A DNA stretch of 64,000 nucleotides from Xylophilus sp. Leaf220 (GCF_001421705.1 NZ_LMKO01000001.1:109451-173450), one strand, 5' to 3'. Shown: positions 8,382 to 16,676, numbered from the stretch's first letter. Translations and numbers: made by a program. The notes: a model not told the origin generated them from the letters alone.

Positions 8382-9767
8382 ATGCGCGCAGCGGCCGGCA
8401 CCGGCCGGGCGTGCGCAGCGACATTGCGTCTTCTCTTGCCCTCTTCCGTTTCCCGTATCCGAACCGCCCTGGCGCGGACCCTGCCGGCCGCCGTGGCTTG
8501 CCTGCTGCTGGCCGGCCTGCTGCCGCAGCCGACCGCGTGGGCAGCCCGCGAAGACGCGCCGCGCCGCGGGCAGTCCGCCCGGGCCGCCGCGACGACCGCC
8601 GCTGTGGCCGCGCCTGCCGCCGTCCGGGCGGCGCCCCGGCCCCCGATCGTCGACGGCGATGCCGAAGCCCGCCTGATCGCCATCTACCGGCTGATCGGCG
8701 ACGGCGAAAGCGCTCGCGCCCTGGCCGATGCCGAGAAGCTCACCGCCGACTATCCCAACTTCCAGCTGGGCCAGCTGGTCTACGGCGACCTGCTGGCCCA
8801 GCGGATCCGCATCGTCCGCGCACTGGGCGACCTGCCCGACCACGACGCCGCGCAGGCTGCATCGCTGGCTGCCCTGCGCCACGAATCCGATTTGCGGCTG
8901 AAGGCGCTGCGCGAACGGCCGCCAGCAGGCACGGTGCCGGCGCAGTTCGTGCAGCTTTCGGCCAGCAGCCGCCATGCGATCGCGATCGACACCTCGCGCG
9001 CCCGGCTCTACCTGTTCGAGAACACCGACGGCGGCCTGAAGCTGCTGGCCGACTACTACATCTCGGTCGGCAAGTCGGGCATCGAGAAGTCGGCCGAGGG
9101 CGACATGCGCACGCCGCTCGGCGTGTACTACATCACCAGCAACCTAGACCCGCGCACGCTCAAGCCCTTCTACGGCGCCGGCGCGCTGCCGATCAACTAC
9201 CCCAACCCGTACGACATGCGGCTCGGCAAGACCGGCGGCGGCATCTGGCTGCACGGCACGCCGGCCGACCAGTTCTCGCGGGCGCCGCTGGCGACCGACG
9301 GCTGCGTGGTGATCGCCAACCCCGACCTGCGCCGCATCCTGGGCACGGTGGCGGTGCGCTCCACGCCGGTGGTGATCGCCGAGCGTCTGCTCTGGGTACC
9401 GCCGCAGGCCGCGCGGGCCGCCGGCAAGTCGTTCGAGGACGCGTTCGAGGGCTGGCGTGCGGCGAAATCGGCCGGCGACATGGCCGCGCTGATGCCGTTC
9501 TACGCACCCGATTTCAACAGTTACGGCAAGTCGCTCGAGGCCTGGCGCCCGGTGGTACAACAGGACATCGTCCGCGCCCAGGGCCGCCCGGTGCGGGCGA
9601 AGGACCTGAGCATGCTGCGATGGCAGCACGACAACACCACCGAGACCATGGTGGTGACCTTCGGCGAAGTGCCCGAAGGCATCCGAACCGGCCCGGTGCG
9701 CCGCCAGTACTGGATGCGCACCCCGCACGGCCCCTGGCAAATTTTCTTCGAAGGAACGATCGGCTGA
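8382..9767 (+). CDS. L,D-transpeptidase (YkuD/ErfK type) with NTF2-like C-terminal domain
   Basis: The 461-residue exported protein carries the YkuD catalytic domain of enzymes that make 3-3 peptidoglycan cross-links or attach proteins to peptidoglycan: DTSRARLYLFENTDGG, GDMRTPLGVYYI, and the active-site pattern with His in GGIWLHGT and Cys in TDGCVV, followed by NPDL. After it comes a domain starting SFEDAFEGWRAAKSAGDMAALMP that parallels the C-terminus of the preceding protein. The signal segment is RTLPAAVACLLLAGLLPQ. ATG at 8382 has no good ribosome binding site; an in-frame TTG at 8424 would give a more conventional signal peptide. The stop overlaps the ppiA start (TGATG), so the two are translationally coupled. 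Confidence 0.9.
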   Translation: MRAAAGTGRACAATLRLLLPSSVSRIRTALARTLPAAVACLLLAGLLPQPTAWAAREDAPRRGQSARAAATTAAVAAPAAVRAAPRPPIVDGDAEARLIAIYRLIGDGESARALADAEKLTADYPNFQLGQLVYGDLLAQRIRIVRALGDLPDHDAAQAASLAALRHESDLRLKALRERPPAGTVPAQFVQLSASSRHAIAIDTSRARLYLFENTDGGLKLLADYYISVGKSGIEKSAEGDMRTPLGVYYITSNLDPRTLKPFYGAGALPINYPNPYDMRLGKTGGGIWLHGTPADQFSRAPLATDGCVVIANPDLRRILGTVAVRSTPVVIAERLLWVPPQAARAAGKSFEDAFEGWRAAKSAGDMAALMPFYAPDFNSYGKSLEAWRPVVQQDIVRAQGRPVRAKDLSMLRWQHDNTTETMVVTFGEVPEGIRTGPVRRQYWMRTPHGPWQIFFEGTIG

Positions 9768-10369
9768 TGAACACCCCGCACACCTCCCCATTCGCCCGCC
9801 TGCTGAGCCGCCGCGCCGCCGGCATCGCCGCCGCCGCCCTGCTGCTGGCCGGCACCGCCACCCAGGCCCTCGCCGCCGACCCGCGGGTCAAGCTCGCGAC
9901 CACCGCCGGCGACATCGTGATCGAGCTCGACGCCGCCAAGGCGCCGAAGACCACCGAGAACTTCCTGCAGTACGTGCGCGACAAGCACTACGACGGCACC
10001 GTGTTCCACCGCGTGATCGACGGCTTCATGATCCAGGGCGGCGGATTCAACGCCGACATGCAGCAAAAGCCCACCCGCGCGCCGCTGGCCTTCGAAGCGA
10101 CCGGCCTGAAGAACGACAAGTACACGGTGGCGATGGCCCGCACCAGCAATCCCAACTCGGCCACCTCGCAGTTCTTCATCAACGTGAAGGACAACGCGAT
10201 GCTCAACCCGCCCGGCGCCGACGGCTACGGCTACGCCGTCTTCGGCAAGGTCGTCGCCGGCACCGAGGTGGTCGACAAGATCCGCACCATGGCCACCGGC
10301 AACAAGGGCCCGCACCAGAACGTGCCCACCACCCCCATCACCATCACTTCCGCAACGGTCGTGAACTGA
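9767..10369 (+). CDS. ppiA: peptidyl-prolyl cis-trans isomerase, cyclophilin type, periplasmic
   Basis: The 200-residue cyclophilin has a cleavable signal (GIAAAALLLAGTATQALAAD), so it should fold proteins in the periplasm. Active-site features are VFHRVIDGFMIQGG at about 78 and SATSQFFINV at about 130, plus [17 protein letters not shown]. Its ATG overlaps the stop of the upstream L,D-transpeptidase gene, and a cytoplasmic-type cyclophilin follows 28 nt downstream. Confidence 0.94.
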   Translation: MNTPHTSPFARLLSRRAAGIAAAALLLAGTATQALAADPRVKLATTAGDIVIELDAAKAPKTTENFLQYVRDKHYDGTVFHRVIDGFMIQGGGFNADMQQKPTRAPLAFEATGLKNDKYTVAMARTSNPNSATSQFFINVKDNAMLNPPGADGYGYAVFGKVVAGTEVVDKIRTMATGNKGPHQNVPTTPITITSATVVN

Positions 10370-10397
10370 TCCCCCTCTCTACTAAGGAAACCTTGCC

Positions 10398-10904
10398 ATG
10401 AGCAACCCGCAAGTCGAACTGCACATCCAGAACTACGGCGTCATCACGCTCGAACTCGATCCCGCCAAGGCACCCAAGACGGTCGAGAACTTCCTCGACT
10501 ACGTCGCCAAGGGCCACTACGACAACACCATCTTCCACCGCGTGATCCCCGGCTTCATGGTCCAGGGCGGAGGCATGGGGCCCGGCATGAACGAGAAGGC
10601 CTCGGGCGCGCCGATCCAGAACGAAGCCAACAACGGCCTGAAGAACGACAACTACACCGTCGCCATGGCGCGCACCAACGCGCCGCACTCGGCCACGGCC
10701 CAGTTCTTCATCAACGTCGCCAACAATGGCTTCCTGAACCACACCGCGCCGTCGGCCCAGGGCTGGGGCTACGCCGTCTTCGGCAAGGTCGTCTCGGGCA
10801 CCGAGGTGGTCGACAAGATCAAGGCCGTGAAGACCGGCCGCAAGGGCTTCCACGACGACGTGCCGCAGGAAGACGTGATCATCACCAAGGCCGTGGCGCT
10901 CTAA
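10398..10904 (+). CDS. ppiB: peptidyl-prolyl cis-trans isomerase, cyclophilin type, cytoplasmic
   Basis: The 168-residue cyclophilin has no signal peptide. Conserved features are [29 protein letters not shown] and [20 protein letters not shown]. The start at 10398 has a ribosome binding site (AAGGAAA) at 10384-10390. It is closely similar to the preceding exported cyclophilin, and the pair looks like a local duplication that separated into periplasmic and cytosolic forms. Confidence 0.95.
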   Translation: MSNPQVELHIQNYGVITLELDPAKAPKTVENFLDYVAKGHYDNTIFHRVIPGFMVQGGGMGPGMNEKASGAPIQNEANNGLKNDNYTVAMARTNAPHSATAQFFINVANNGFLNHTAPSAQGWGYAVFGKVVSGTEVVDKIKAVKTGRKGFHDDVPQEDVIITKAVAL

Positions 10905-10981
10905 GAGGCCCGCCGTGCCGGCCCCCGACCGTCGCCGCGCCGCCCGGGCCCCATCGCCCGGGCCGTCGCACTGACACGGCG

Positions 10982-11761
10982 ATGGCCGTCCTTTCGTCGA
11001 CCGTGCCGCCGGTGGCGGAGCTTGCCGCTCCGCCCGCCTGGCGCACGGTCGACGTCGCGTCCGACCTGCATTTGCACGCCGACGACGCCGAGACCTTCGA
11101 CGCCTTCGCGCACTACCTGCGCTCCACGCCGGCCGACGTGCTGCTGCTGCTGGGCGACGTGTTCGAGGTCTGGATCGGCGACGACGCCGCCACGCCCGGC
11201 AGCTTCGAGTCCCGCTGCGCGGAAATCCTGCGCGAAGCCTCGGGCCGGTGCGCCGTCTATCTGCAGCACGGCAACCGCGATTTCCTGCTGGGCCCCGCGT
11301 TCCTGGCCGACTGCGGCGCGACCGCGCTGGCCGACCCCACCGCGCTCGACCTGTTCGGCCGCCGGTGGCTGTTCTCGCACGGCGACGCCCTGTGCCTGGA
11401 CGATGCCGACTACCTGCGCTTCCGCGCCGAGGTGCGCGCGCCGGCTTGGCAGCAGGCCTTCCTGGCGCGTCCGCTGGCCGAGCGACGGGCCCTCGCCCGC
11501 GGCATGCGCAGCGAGAGCGAAGCGCGCAAGCGCGCCGGCGCCGACTACGCCGACGCCGATGCCGGCGCGGTGGCCCGCTGGATGACCGTCGCAGGCGCCG
11601 ACACGCTGGTCCACGGCCATACCCACCGCCCCGCCGACCATGCGGTCGACGGTGGCCGCCGCCGCATCGTGCTGTCCGACTGGGACCTGCGGGCCGAGCC
11701 GCCCCGGGCCGAGGTGCTGCGCATCACGGCGGCCGGGGCGACCCGCGTCGCGCTGGCGTAG
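10982..11761 (+). CDS. lpxH: UDP-2,3-diacylglucosamine diphosphatase
   Basis: LpxH hydrolyses UDP-2,3-diacylglucosamine to lipid X in lipid A synthesis at the cytoplasmic membrane. The 259-residue metallophosphoesterase shows the ordered metal-ligand motifs SDLHLH, LLGDVFEVWIGDD, QHGNRDFLL, FSHGDALCLDD and VHGHTHRP. The length is slightly above the usual 240. It follows ppiB by 77 nt and precedes the mtfA-like gene on the same strand. Its presence confirms a Gram-negative outer membrane. Confidence 0.95.
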   Translation: MAVLSSTVPPVAELAAPPAWRTVDVASDLHLHADDAETFDAFAHYLRSTPADVLLLLGDVFEVWIGDDAATPGSFESRCAEILREASGRCAVYLQHGNRDFLLGPAFLADCGATALADPTALDLFGRRWLFSHGDALCLDDADYLRFRAEVRAPAWQQAFLARPLAERRALARGMRSESEARKRAGADYADADAGAVARWMTVAGADTLVHGHTHRPADHAVDGGRRRIVLSDWDLRAEPPRAEVLRITAAGATRVALA

Positions 11762-11802
11762 CGCGCCGCGCCCTTCCTTCGAACATCGGGCCTCCTCCTC
11801 CC

Positions 11803-12609
11803 ATGTGGCGCGCGATCCGGTCCCTCTTCGGCACAGCGCCCACCGGCGTGGAGATTCCCGATCCGCTCTGGAACGGCGTGCTGGCTGGCCTGCCGTTTCT
11901 CTCGGCGCTGTCGCAGGACGAGCAGGCGGGCCTGCGCAGCCTCTGCGGAGGGTTCCTCGACCGAAAGGAATTCCACGGGGCCCACGGCCTGGAGGTGACC
12001 GACGCGATGGCGCTCTCGATCGCCGCGCAGGCCTGCCTGCCGCTGCTCCACCTGGGGCCGCCCGCCCAGGCGCTGGGCTGGTACGACGACTTCGTGACCG
12101 TGGTGGTCCACGCCGCGGGCGTGGTGGCGCCGCGCGAGGTGACCGACGAGGCCGGCATCGTGCACCGCTACGACGAGCCGCTGATCGGCGAGGCGATGGA
12201 CAGCGGCCCGGTCACCCTCAGCTGGCAGGACGTGGCGGCAGCCGGCGACACCGCGGCCGAGGGCACCAACGTCGTGATCCACGAGTTCATCCACAAGATC
12301 GACATGCGCGGCGGAGAGCCCGACGGCTGCCCGCCGCTGCCGCCCGGCTTCCTGGGCACCCGCGGCGCCCGTGCCGCGCGGGCGGCGTGGCTGGCGGTGC
12401 TGGAGCCGGCCTACGAGGCCTTCCGCGAGCAGGTGATCGTGGCCGAGCGCTTCGGTGGCGCCGAACCGTGGCTGGATCCGTACGGCGCCGAGGCGCTGTC
12501 GGAGTTCTTCCCGGTGGCCTGCGAGGCGTACTTCGTGAACCGGGCGCGGTTCGCGGACGAGTTTCCCGCGCTGGTGCCGCTCTTCGACGCCTTCTTCCGC
12601 CGACGGTAG
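11803..12609 (+). CDS. mtfA: zinc-dependent peptidase, MtfA family (M90)
   Basis: The 268-residue protein belongs to the MtfA/YeeI peptidase family. The gluzincin motif HEFIHKID is at about residues 164-171, with a downstream acidic segment (EALSEFFPVACEAYF) typical of the third zinc ligand region. In enterobacteria MtfA binds the Mlc repressor and affects glucose-PTS control; whether that partner exists here is unknown. ATG at 11803 was chosen because it opens at the family N-terminus (MWRAIRSLFG). Confidence 0.88.
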   Translation: MWRAIRSLFGTAPTGVEIPDPLWNGVLAGLPFLSALSQDEQAGLRSLCGGFLDRKEFHGAHGLEVTDAMALSIAAQACLPLLHLGPPAQALGWYDDFVTVVVHAAGVVAPREVTDEAGIVHRYDEPLIGEAMDSGPVTLSWQDVAAAGDTAAEGTNVVIHEFIHKIDMRGGEPDGCPPLPPGFLGTRGARAARAAWLAVLEPAYEAFREQVIVAERFGGAEPWLDPYGAEALSEFFPVACEAYFVNRARFADEFPALVPLFDAFFRRR

Positions 12610-12613
12610 GTCT

Positions 12614-12630
12614 GCTATCGTATCGATAGC
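12614..12630. repeat. dispersed GCTATC/GATAGC palindrome, copy 2
   Basis: A 17-bp near-perfect palindrome, GCTATCG to CGATAGC around TAT, lies 4 bp after the stop of the MtfA-type gene. With no T-run after it, it is not an obvious terminator. It matches the repeat family seen elsewhere in the window. Confidence 0.6.
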
Positions 12631-12794
12631 GGGATGTCGGCGTGGTAAGCCGGCAACCGGCCTTATCAGCTTTTCACGACCGGCTCGGACACAAGCCGAC
12701 ACGGTGCCCGCGTCCGGCATTGGCCACACTGGCATGCCGCGGATCGCCTCCCGGGCCCCGCCCCGTTCCCCTCCTCCCACCAAGGAAGCCCGCC

Positions 12795-13472
12795 ATGCTC
12801 GAAAAGCTGCCCGATGCCCTGGGCCACGCACTGCGCAACCAACGCGCCGGACTCGACGAGATCGCCTTCAACCTCGTCGACCTGCGCACCGGCACCGCCG
12901 CGATCGCCGTCTCCAGCCTCGCCTTCGCCGACCACGCGCCGATCCCCGCGCTCTACACCGCCGACGGCGAGGGCCGCTCGCCGCCGCTGCAGTGGAGCGG
13001 CGTGCCGGCCGGCGCCGCGTCGGTGGTGCTGCTGGTCGAGGACGCCGACGCGCCGACGCCACGTCCGCTGGTGCATGCGATCGTGGTCGACCTGCCTGCC
13101 GACGCCGAAGGCACCCTGCCCGAATCGGCCCTGGCCAGCCCCGCGCAGGACGACAGCACCTTGCCGGCCACCGGCCGTGTCGGCCGCAACTCCTACCTGC
13201 AGGCTGCCTGGCTGCCGCCCGACCCGCCGCCGGGCCACGGCGTCCACCGCTACGCGTTCCAGGTGTTCGCGCTGGCCGCCGCCGACCCGGAGGACGAAAC
13301 CGCCCTCCTCGACGAAACACCCGGGCGCGAGGCTGTGATGGACGCGATCAACGCCCGGGCGCTCGCCAGCGGCTTGCTGATCGGCACCTACACCCGGCCC
13401 GACGGCAGCATCCGGGCCGACCAGGAAGAGCCTGCGACGCTGCCGCAGACACCCGGATTGTTGGCCACCTGA
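12795..13472 (+). CDS. YbhB/YbcL-type PEBP (Raf kinase inhibitor-like) protein
   Basis: The 225-residue protein has the phosphatidylethanolamine-binding protein fold signature: SPPLQWSGVPAGAASVVLLVEDADAP, then PLVHAIVVDLPADA, and YRYAFQVFAL-like core (HRYAFQVFALAA). No signal peptide is visible, so it is probably cytoplasmic. ATG at 12795 has a good ribosome binding site AAGGAAG at 12782-12788; the frame is open further upstream but without one. The biochemical role of bacterial members is unsettled. It faces the DsbA/FrnE-like gene. Confidence 0.88.
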   Translation: MLEKLPDALGHALRNQRAGLDEIAFNLVDLRTGTAAIAVSSLAFADHAPIPALYTADGEGRSPPLQWSGVPAGAASVVLLVEDADAPTPRPLVHAIVVDLPADAEGTLPESALASPAQDDSTLPATGRVGRNSYLQAAWLPPDPPPGHGVHRYAFQVFALAAADPEDETALLDETPGREAVMDAINARALASGLLIGTYTRPDGSIRADQEEPATLPQTPGLLAT

Positions 13473-13515
13473 CACCCCGGCGGATGGCGCGTGGTAGACG
13501 CGATCCTGAAAGAAA

Positions 13516-13555
13516 GATAGCCAGGGCCGGCCCTGCTCGCCGGCCTCTAGCTATC
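13516..13555. terminator. convergent hairpin, possible bidirectional terminator
   Basis: Outer arms GATAGC and GCTATC and inner arms GGGCCGGC and GCCGGCC form a strong GC-rich stem between two convergent genes (13472 and 13572). No long T-run follows on either strand, so termination is likely from position but not certain. The right arm shares the CTAGCTATC motif with the dispersed palindrome family. Confidence 0.45.
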
Positions 13556-13570
13556 GAATAAGTAGCAAAT
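13548..13570 (+). repeat. dispersed GCTATC palindrome, copy 3
   Basis: TCTAGCTATCGAATAAGTAGC matches the copy inside the ABC exporter gene at 19769-19790 over most of its length and lies just outside the 3' end of the FrnE-like gene. Confidence 0.6.
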
Positions 13571-13571
13571 C

Positions 13572-14228
13572 CTAGTCATTGCCGGCGGCGATCTGGCGCA
13601 ACGCCTGCTCGAACACCGCCGCCGGCTGGCCGCCGGAGATCAGGTGCCGGTCGTTGATGACGACGGCCGGCACCGCGCTGATGCCGTGCTGCCGGTAATA
13701 GCGCTCCCGCGCCCGCACCTCGGCCGCGTATTTGTCGCCGTCCAGGATCTCTTCGGCGCGCGCCGCGTCCAGGCCCACGTCGGCGGCAAGGCGCACCAGC
13801 ACCGCGGGATCCGATGGGTTCCTGCCCTCGGTGAAATACGCTTTCAGCAATCGCTTCTTGAGCGCGGGCTGCAGACCGCTGCCCTCTTCCTCCGCCCAGT
13901 GCAGCAGCCGGTGCGCATCGAAGGTGTTGTAGATGCGCCGGGCGTCGGCCATGCGGAACTCGAAGCCCACCTCGGCGCCGCGCTGGCGGATCGTTTCGCG
14001 GCTCTGGGCCATCTGCTCAGGCGTGCTGCCGTACTTCTGGGCGATGTGTTCGGAGATGTCCTGGCCTTCGGGCGCCATGTCGGGGTTCAGCTCGAAGGGC
14101 TGGAAGTGCAGGTCGGCCTGCACCGCGTCGCCGATGCGGGCCAGTGCATGCTCCAGCGCGCCCAGGCCGACGGCGCACCAGGGGCAGGACACGTCGGAGA
14201 CGAAATCGATCTTGAGGGTGGTGGTCAT
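13572..14228 (-). CDS. DsbA family oxidoreductase, FrnE-like
   Basis: The 218-residue protein begins with a thioredoxin-fold strand and the redox motif CPWC at residues 13-16 (FVSDVSCPWCAVGLGALE). The insertion helical domain and the cis-Pro segment SAVPAVVINDRHLISGGQP near the C-terminus match the FrnE/2-hydroxychromene isomerase-like branch. No signal peptide is present, so it works in the cytoplasm. ATG at 14228 was chosen; an in-frame upstream region is Pro-rich and unlikely to be coding. It lies 34 nt after pcaC and is the last gene of the pcaB-pcaC unit. The substrate is unknown. Confidence 0.88.
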   Translation of the reverse strand: MTTTLKIDFVSDVSCPWCAVGLGALEHALARIGDAVQADLHFQPFELNPDMAPEGQDISEHIAQKYGSTPEQMAQSRETIRQRGAEVGFEFRMADARRIYNTFDAHRLLHWAEEEGSGLQPALKKRLLKAYFTEGRNPSDPAVLVRLAADVGLDAARAEEILDGDKYAAEVRARERYYRQHGISAVPAVVINDRHLISGGQPAAVFEQALRQIAAGND

Positions 14229-14262
14229 CGCGGGCTCCGGCGGTCGAGGGGTGGTGGGCGGG

Positions 14263-14700
14263 TCAGGCGCCGGCCGGCTTCTCGGGCAGCAGGCCATTCT
14301 CGCGCAGGATGGCGGTGAAGATGCCGAAGGCGTGGTTGGCGACCGGCACGCCGCAGTAGATCGCGGCCTGCAGGATCACCTCCTTGATCTCGTCGGGCGT
14401 CAGCCGGGAGTCGGGTGCGCCGTCGAGCGCGGCGCGTACATGCATCGCGAACTCGTCGTAGGCATGGATGCCCAGCATCATCGACAGCACCATGAAGCGC
14501 CGGGTGCGGTCGCCCAGCGCCGGACGGCCCCAGATGTCGTTCCAGGCGTGGCGGGTGATCAGGTGCTGGAACTCGGCGTTGTAGGCATGGACGTTGGCGG
14601 CCGCCTTGTCGACCCAGGCGTCGCCGAGGACGCGGCGGCGGTTCAGCATGCCGCTGTCGTAGTCCTGCTGCTGCGTATCGGGCGTGGTGGGTTCGGGCAT
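14263..14700 (-). CDS. pcaC: 4-carboxymuconolactone decarboxylase
   Basis: The 145-residue protein decarboxylates 4-carboxymuconolactone in the protocatechuate branch of the beta-ketoadipate pathway. The carboxymuconolactone decarboxylase domain covers nearly the whole chain, with FMVLSMMLGIHAYDEFAMHVRAAL and the conserved EIKEVILQAAIYCGVPVANHAF. It starts 37 nt after the pcaB stop, consistent with the pathway order of the two enzymes (PcaB product is the PcaC substrate). Confidence 0.92.
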   Translation of the reverse strand: MPEPTTPDTQQQDYDSGMLNRRRVLGDAWVDKAAANVHAYNAEFQHLITRHAWNDIWGRPALGDRTRRFMVLSMMLGIHAYDEFAMHVRAALDGAPDSRLTPDEIKEVILQAAIYCGVPVANHAFGIFTAILRENGLLPEKPAGA

Positions 14701-14737
14701 CGGGTTGCTTTCTGATAGAGGATGGAAAGAGCGGGGA

Positions 14738-15937
14738 TCAGCCGGCGAGCAGCGTGCGCAGCCGGGCGGCCTGTTCGCGGGCCAGGCCGGCCGCATGGTC
14801 GGCGAGCGCGGGGGCGAACCATTCCTCGGCTGCGGCGGGCGGCAATTCGGCCCGCAGGCGGTCGAGGTTGGCCCGCATCCGCTCGCCGTGGACCTGCAGG
14901 CCGGGCACCGCCTGGGCCAGCGCACGCACCGCGCCATGGGCCGACTGCAGCAGCGCCGGCCATGCGGCCAGCTCGGCCTGCCAGGCGCCGAGGGCACGTT
15001 CTTGCTCCTGCGGCATCGCGGCCAGCAGCGCGGCCACGCACTGCGGAGCCCGGTGCGCCGCCGCCAGCGCCACCATCGAGGCGACCGGGTTGCGCTTGTG
15101 CGGCATCGCCGAAGAGCCGCCGCGTCCCGGCTCCGACGGCTCGGCCACCTCGCCCACCTCGTACTGGCCCATCAGCGCCAGGTCGCGCGCCAGCTTGCCC
15201 ACGCTGCCGACCAGCACGCCGAGCGCGCAGCCGAGCGTCACCCAGCGGTCGCGCTGCGTGTGCCACGGCGCATCGGGCGCGGCCAGGCCCAGGTCGGCGG
15301 CCATCAGCGCGACCACCGCCGGCCCCTTGCCCGCCATCTGCGCCTGGGTACCGACCGCGCCGCCCAGCTGTACCGCCAGCGCCTCGGCCGCGGCCGCCCG
15401 CACCTGCAGCAGGCTGCGGGCGATCGGCGCGGCCCACTGGGCGCACTTCCAGCCGAAGCTGGTGACCGAGCCGGGCTGGCCCAGCGTGCGCGCCAGGACC
15501 GGCATGGCGGCATGGCGCTCGGCCAGGTCCAGCAAGGCGGCGACCAGTTGCCGGCCGTCGGCGTCGATCCGGTCCAGCACCGGGCGGGTGACCAGGGCGG
15601 CCGCGGTGTCGATCACGTCCTGGCTGGTGCTGCCGAAGTGGGTGAAGGCGGTGGCGGCGGCATCGACCGCTCCCACCCGCTCCTTCAGTGCCTTGAGCAG
15701 CGGAATCGCGACGCTGCCGGCCCGGCCGCTGTCGCGCACGATCTGCGCGACGTCGAAGGATTCGACATGGCATTGGCCGGCGATCGCTTCGGCGGCCGCT
15801 GCAGGCACCAGGCCGGCCTGGGCCTGTGCGCGGGCCAGCGACACCTCGAAGCGCAGCATCGCGGCGACGAAATGCGGCGGACTGAAGGCCTCCAGCGCCT
15901 CGTCGGTCGAAAGGAAGTCGTCGAACAGGCTGCTCAT
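14738..15937 (-). CDS. pcaB: 3-carboxy-cis,cis-muconate cycloisomerase
   Basis: The 399-residue enzyme of the fumarase/argininosuccinate lyase superfamily lactonises 3-carboxy-cis,cis-muconate. The superfamily signature is present as GGSSAMPHKRNPVAS near residue 275, and the second conserved block THFGSTSQDVIDTAAAL lies at about 95. The start MSSLFDDFLSTD at 15937 fits the family; the open frame continues upstream without a ribosome binding site. It is the first gene of a pcaB-pcaC-frnE-like unit; no pcaHG, pcaD or regulator is in the window. Confidence 0.93.
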   Translation of the reverse strand: MSSLFDDFLSTDEALEAFSPPHFVAAMLRFEVSLARAQAQAGLVPAAAAEAIAGQCHVESFDVAQIVRDSGRAGSVAIPLLKALKERVGAVDAAATAFTHFGSTSQDVIDTAAALVTRPVLDRIDADGRQLVAALLDLAERHAAMPVLARTLGQPGSVTSFGWKCAQWAAPIARSLLQVRAAAAEALAVQLGGAVGTQAQMAGKGPAVVALMAADLGLAAPDAPWHTQRDRWVTLGCALGVLVGSVGKLARDLALMGQYEVGEVAEPSEPGRGGSSAMPHKRNPVASMVALAAAHRAPQCVAALLAAMPQEQERALGAWQAELAAWPALLQSAHGAVRALAQAVPGLQVHGERMRANLDRLRAELPPAAAEEWFAPALADHAAGLAREQAARLRTLLAG

Positions 15938-16062
15938 GGGATCGTGATGGTTGGAGGACGAGGAGCCGCGAGAGGCTTCCGGTGGCAAAAGCGATCGATT
16001 TTGCCCCACCCGCGAGCTGCACCCGCATCCGGTCCGGCTAACTCGGAACGCATACGGAAACG

Positions 16063-16099
16063 AAAAAGCCGCGCCTCTTACACAAAGAGACACGGCTTT
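16063..16099 (-). terminator. intrinsic terminator after the Tyr/Pro-repeat gene
   Basis: On the minus strand, arms AAAGCCG and CGGCTTTTT flank an inner CTCTT/AAGAG pair and end in a T-run. It lies 45 nt beyond the stop of the gene at 16144-16518 and separates it from pcaB. Confidence 0.75.
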
Positions 16100-16143
16100 G
16101 AAACGCTGTGGACGGCCGCTGCGAAGCGACCGTCACTCACCGA

Positions 16144-16518
16144 TCAGCGACGCCAGTCGCCGTGGCCGCTCCGCCAGTGCGGTGGCGGGCCGTAATAGCC
16201 GCGGGGAGGACCATAGTAGCCCCGCGGCGGGCCGTAGTAGATCGGCTGCGGTGCCACGTAAACGGGCGGCGGGTTGTAGTACACCGGACGGGGCGGCACG
16301 TAGACCGGCGCGGGGTTGTAGTACACCGGCGGAGGGTTGTAGTACACGGGCGGGGGGTTGTAATAGGTCGGGGCCGCGACGCCGAGCGCCACGCCCGGGG
16401 TGTTGATGCCGACCGACCACGAGACGCCACCGTTGGCGTGCGCAACGCCCACGGTAGCCAGCGCGCCGACCATCACGGCGGCGCCGAGAGCCAAACGGCG
16501 GTAGATGCTTGCGATCAT
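16144..16518 (-). CDS. exported Tyr/Pro-repeat protein of unknown function
   Basis: The 124-residue protein has a signal peptide (LALGAAVMVGALATVGVAHA, cleavage near residue 28) and a short mature N-terminus. Residues 51-113 consist of tandem units of the type YYNPPPVY, changing to YYGPPRG, with about two dozen tyrosines and even more prolines; the tail is HWRSGHGDWRR. Such a composition suggests an extended surface-exposed or matrix-associated polypeptide, but no function is known. The ATG has a ribosome binding site AAAGGAG on the minus strand (16526-16532). The 5' leader contains nested inverted repeats, one overlapping that site. Confidence 0.75.
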   Translation of the reverse strand: MIASIYRRLALGAAVMVGALATVGVAHANGGVSWSVGINTPGVALGVAAPTYYNPPPVYYNPPPVYYNPAPVYVPPRPVYYNPPPVYVAPQPIYYGPPRGYYGPPRGYYGPPPHWRSGHGDWRR

Positions 16519-16528
16519 GGAGGATCTC

Positions 16529-16676
16529 CTTTGAAGGGCGCTGCGGTAGATCCGGCGCCTCGTGAATCAGTAACGCATGAAAGTCTGCGCCGGATGGCAG
16601 GGGAACGTGAATTGTGGTTTCCATGGGTAACGCCGGCGGGCTTGCAGCGACGGCTGTTGTAGCGCCCCCTTCAAAG
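16529..16676. repeat. nested inverted repeats in the leader of the Tyr/Pro-repeat gene
   Basis: The outer pair is CTTTGAAGGGCGCT at 16529-16542 and its near-complement at 16661-16676 (two extra C). The inner pair is ATCCGGCGC at 16550-16558 and GCGCCGGAT at 16587-16595. The outer left arm includes the bases complementary to the ribosome binding site of the minus-strand gene starting at 16518. Confidence 0.5.

Noticed and set aside
16200-16400. Periodic GGTTGTAGTACAC units considered as a CRISPR array or minisatellite
   Set aside because: They encode the YYNPPPVY units in one open frame with a signal peptide; spacing is irregular and no spacers or cas genes are present.
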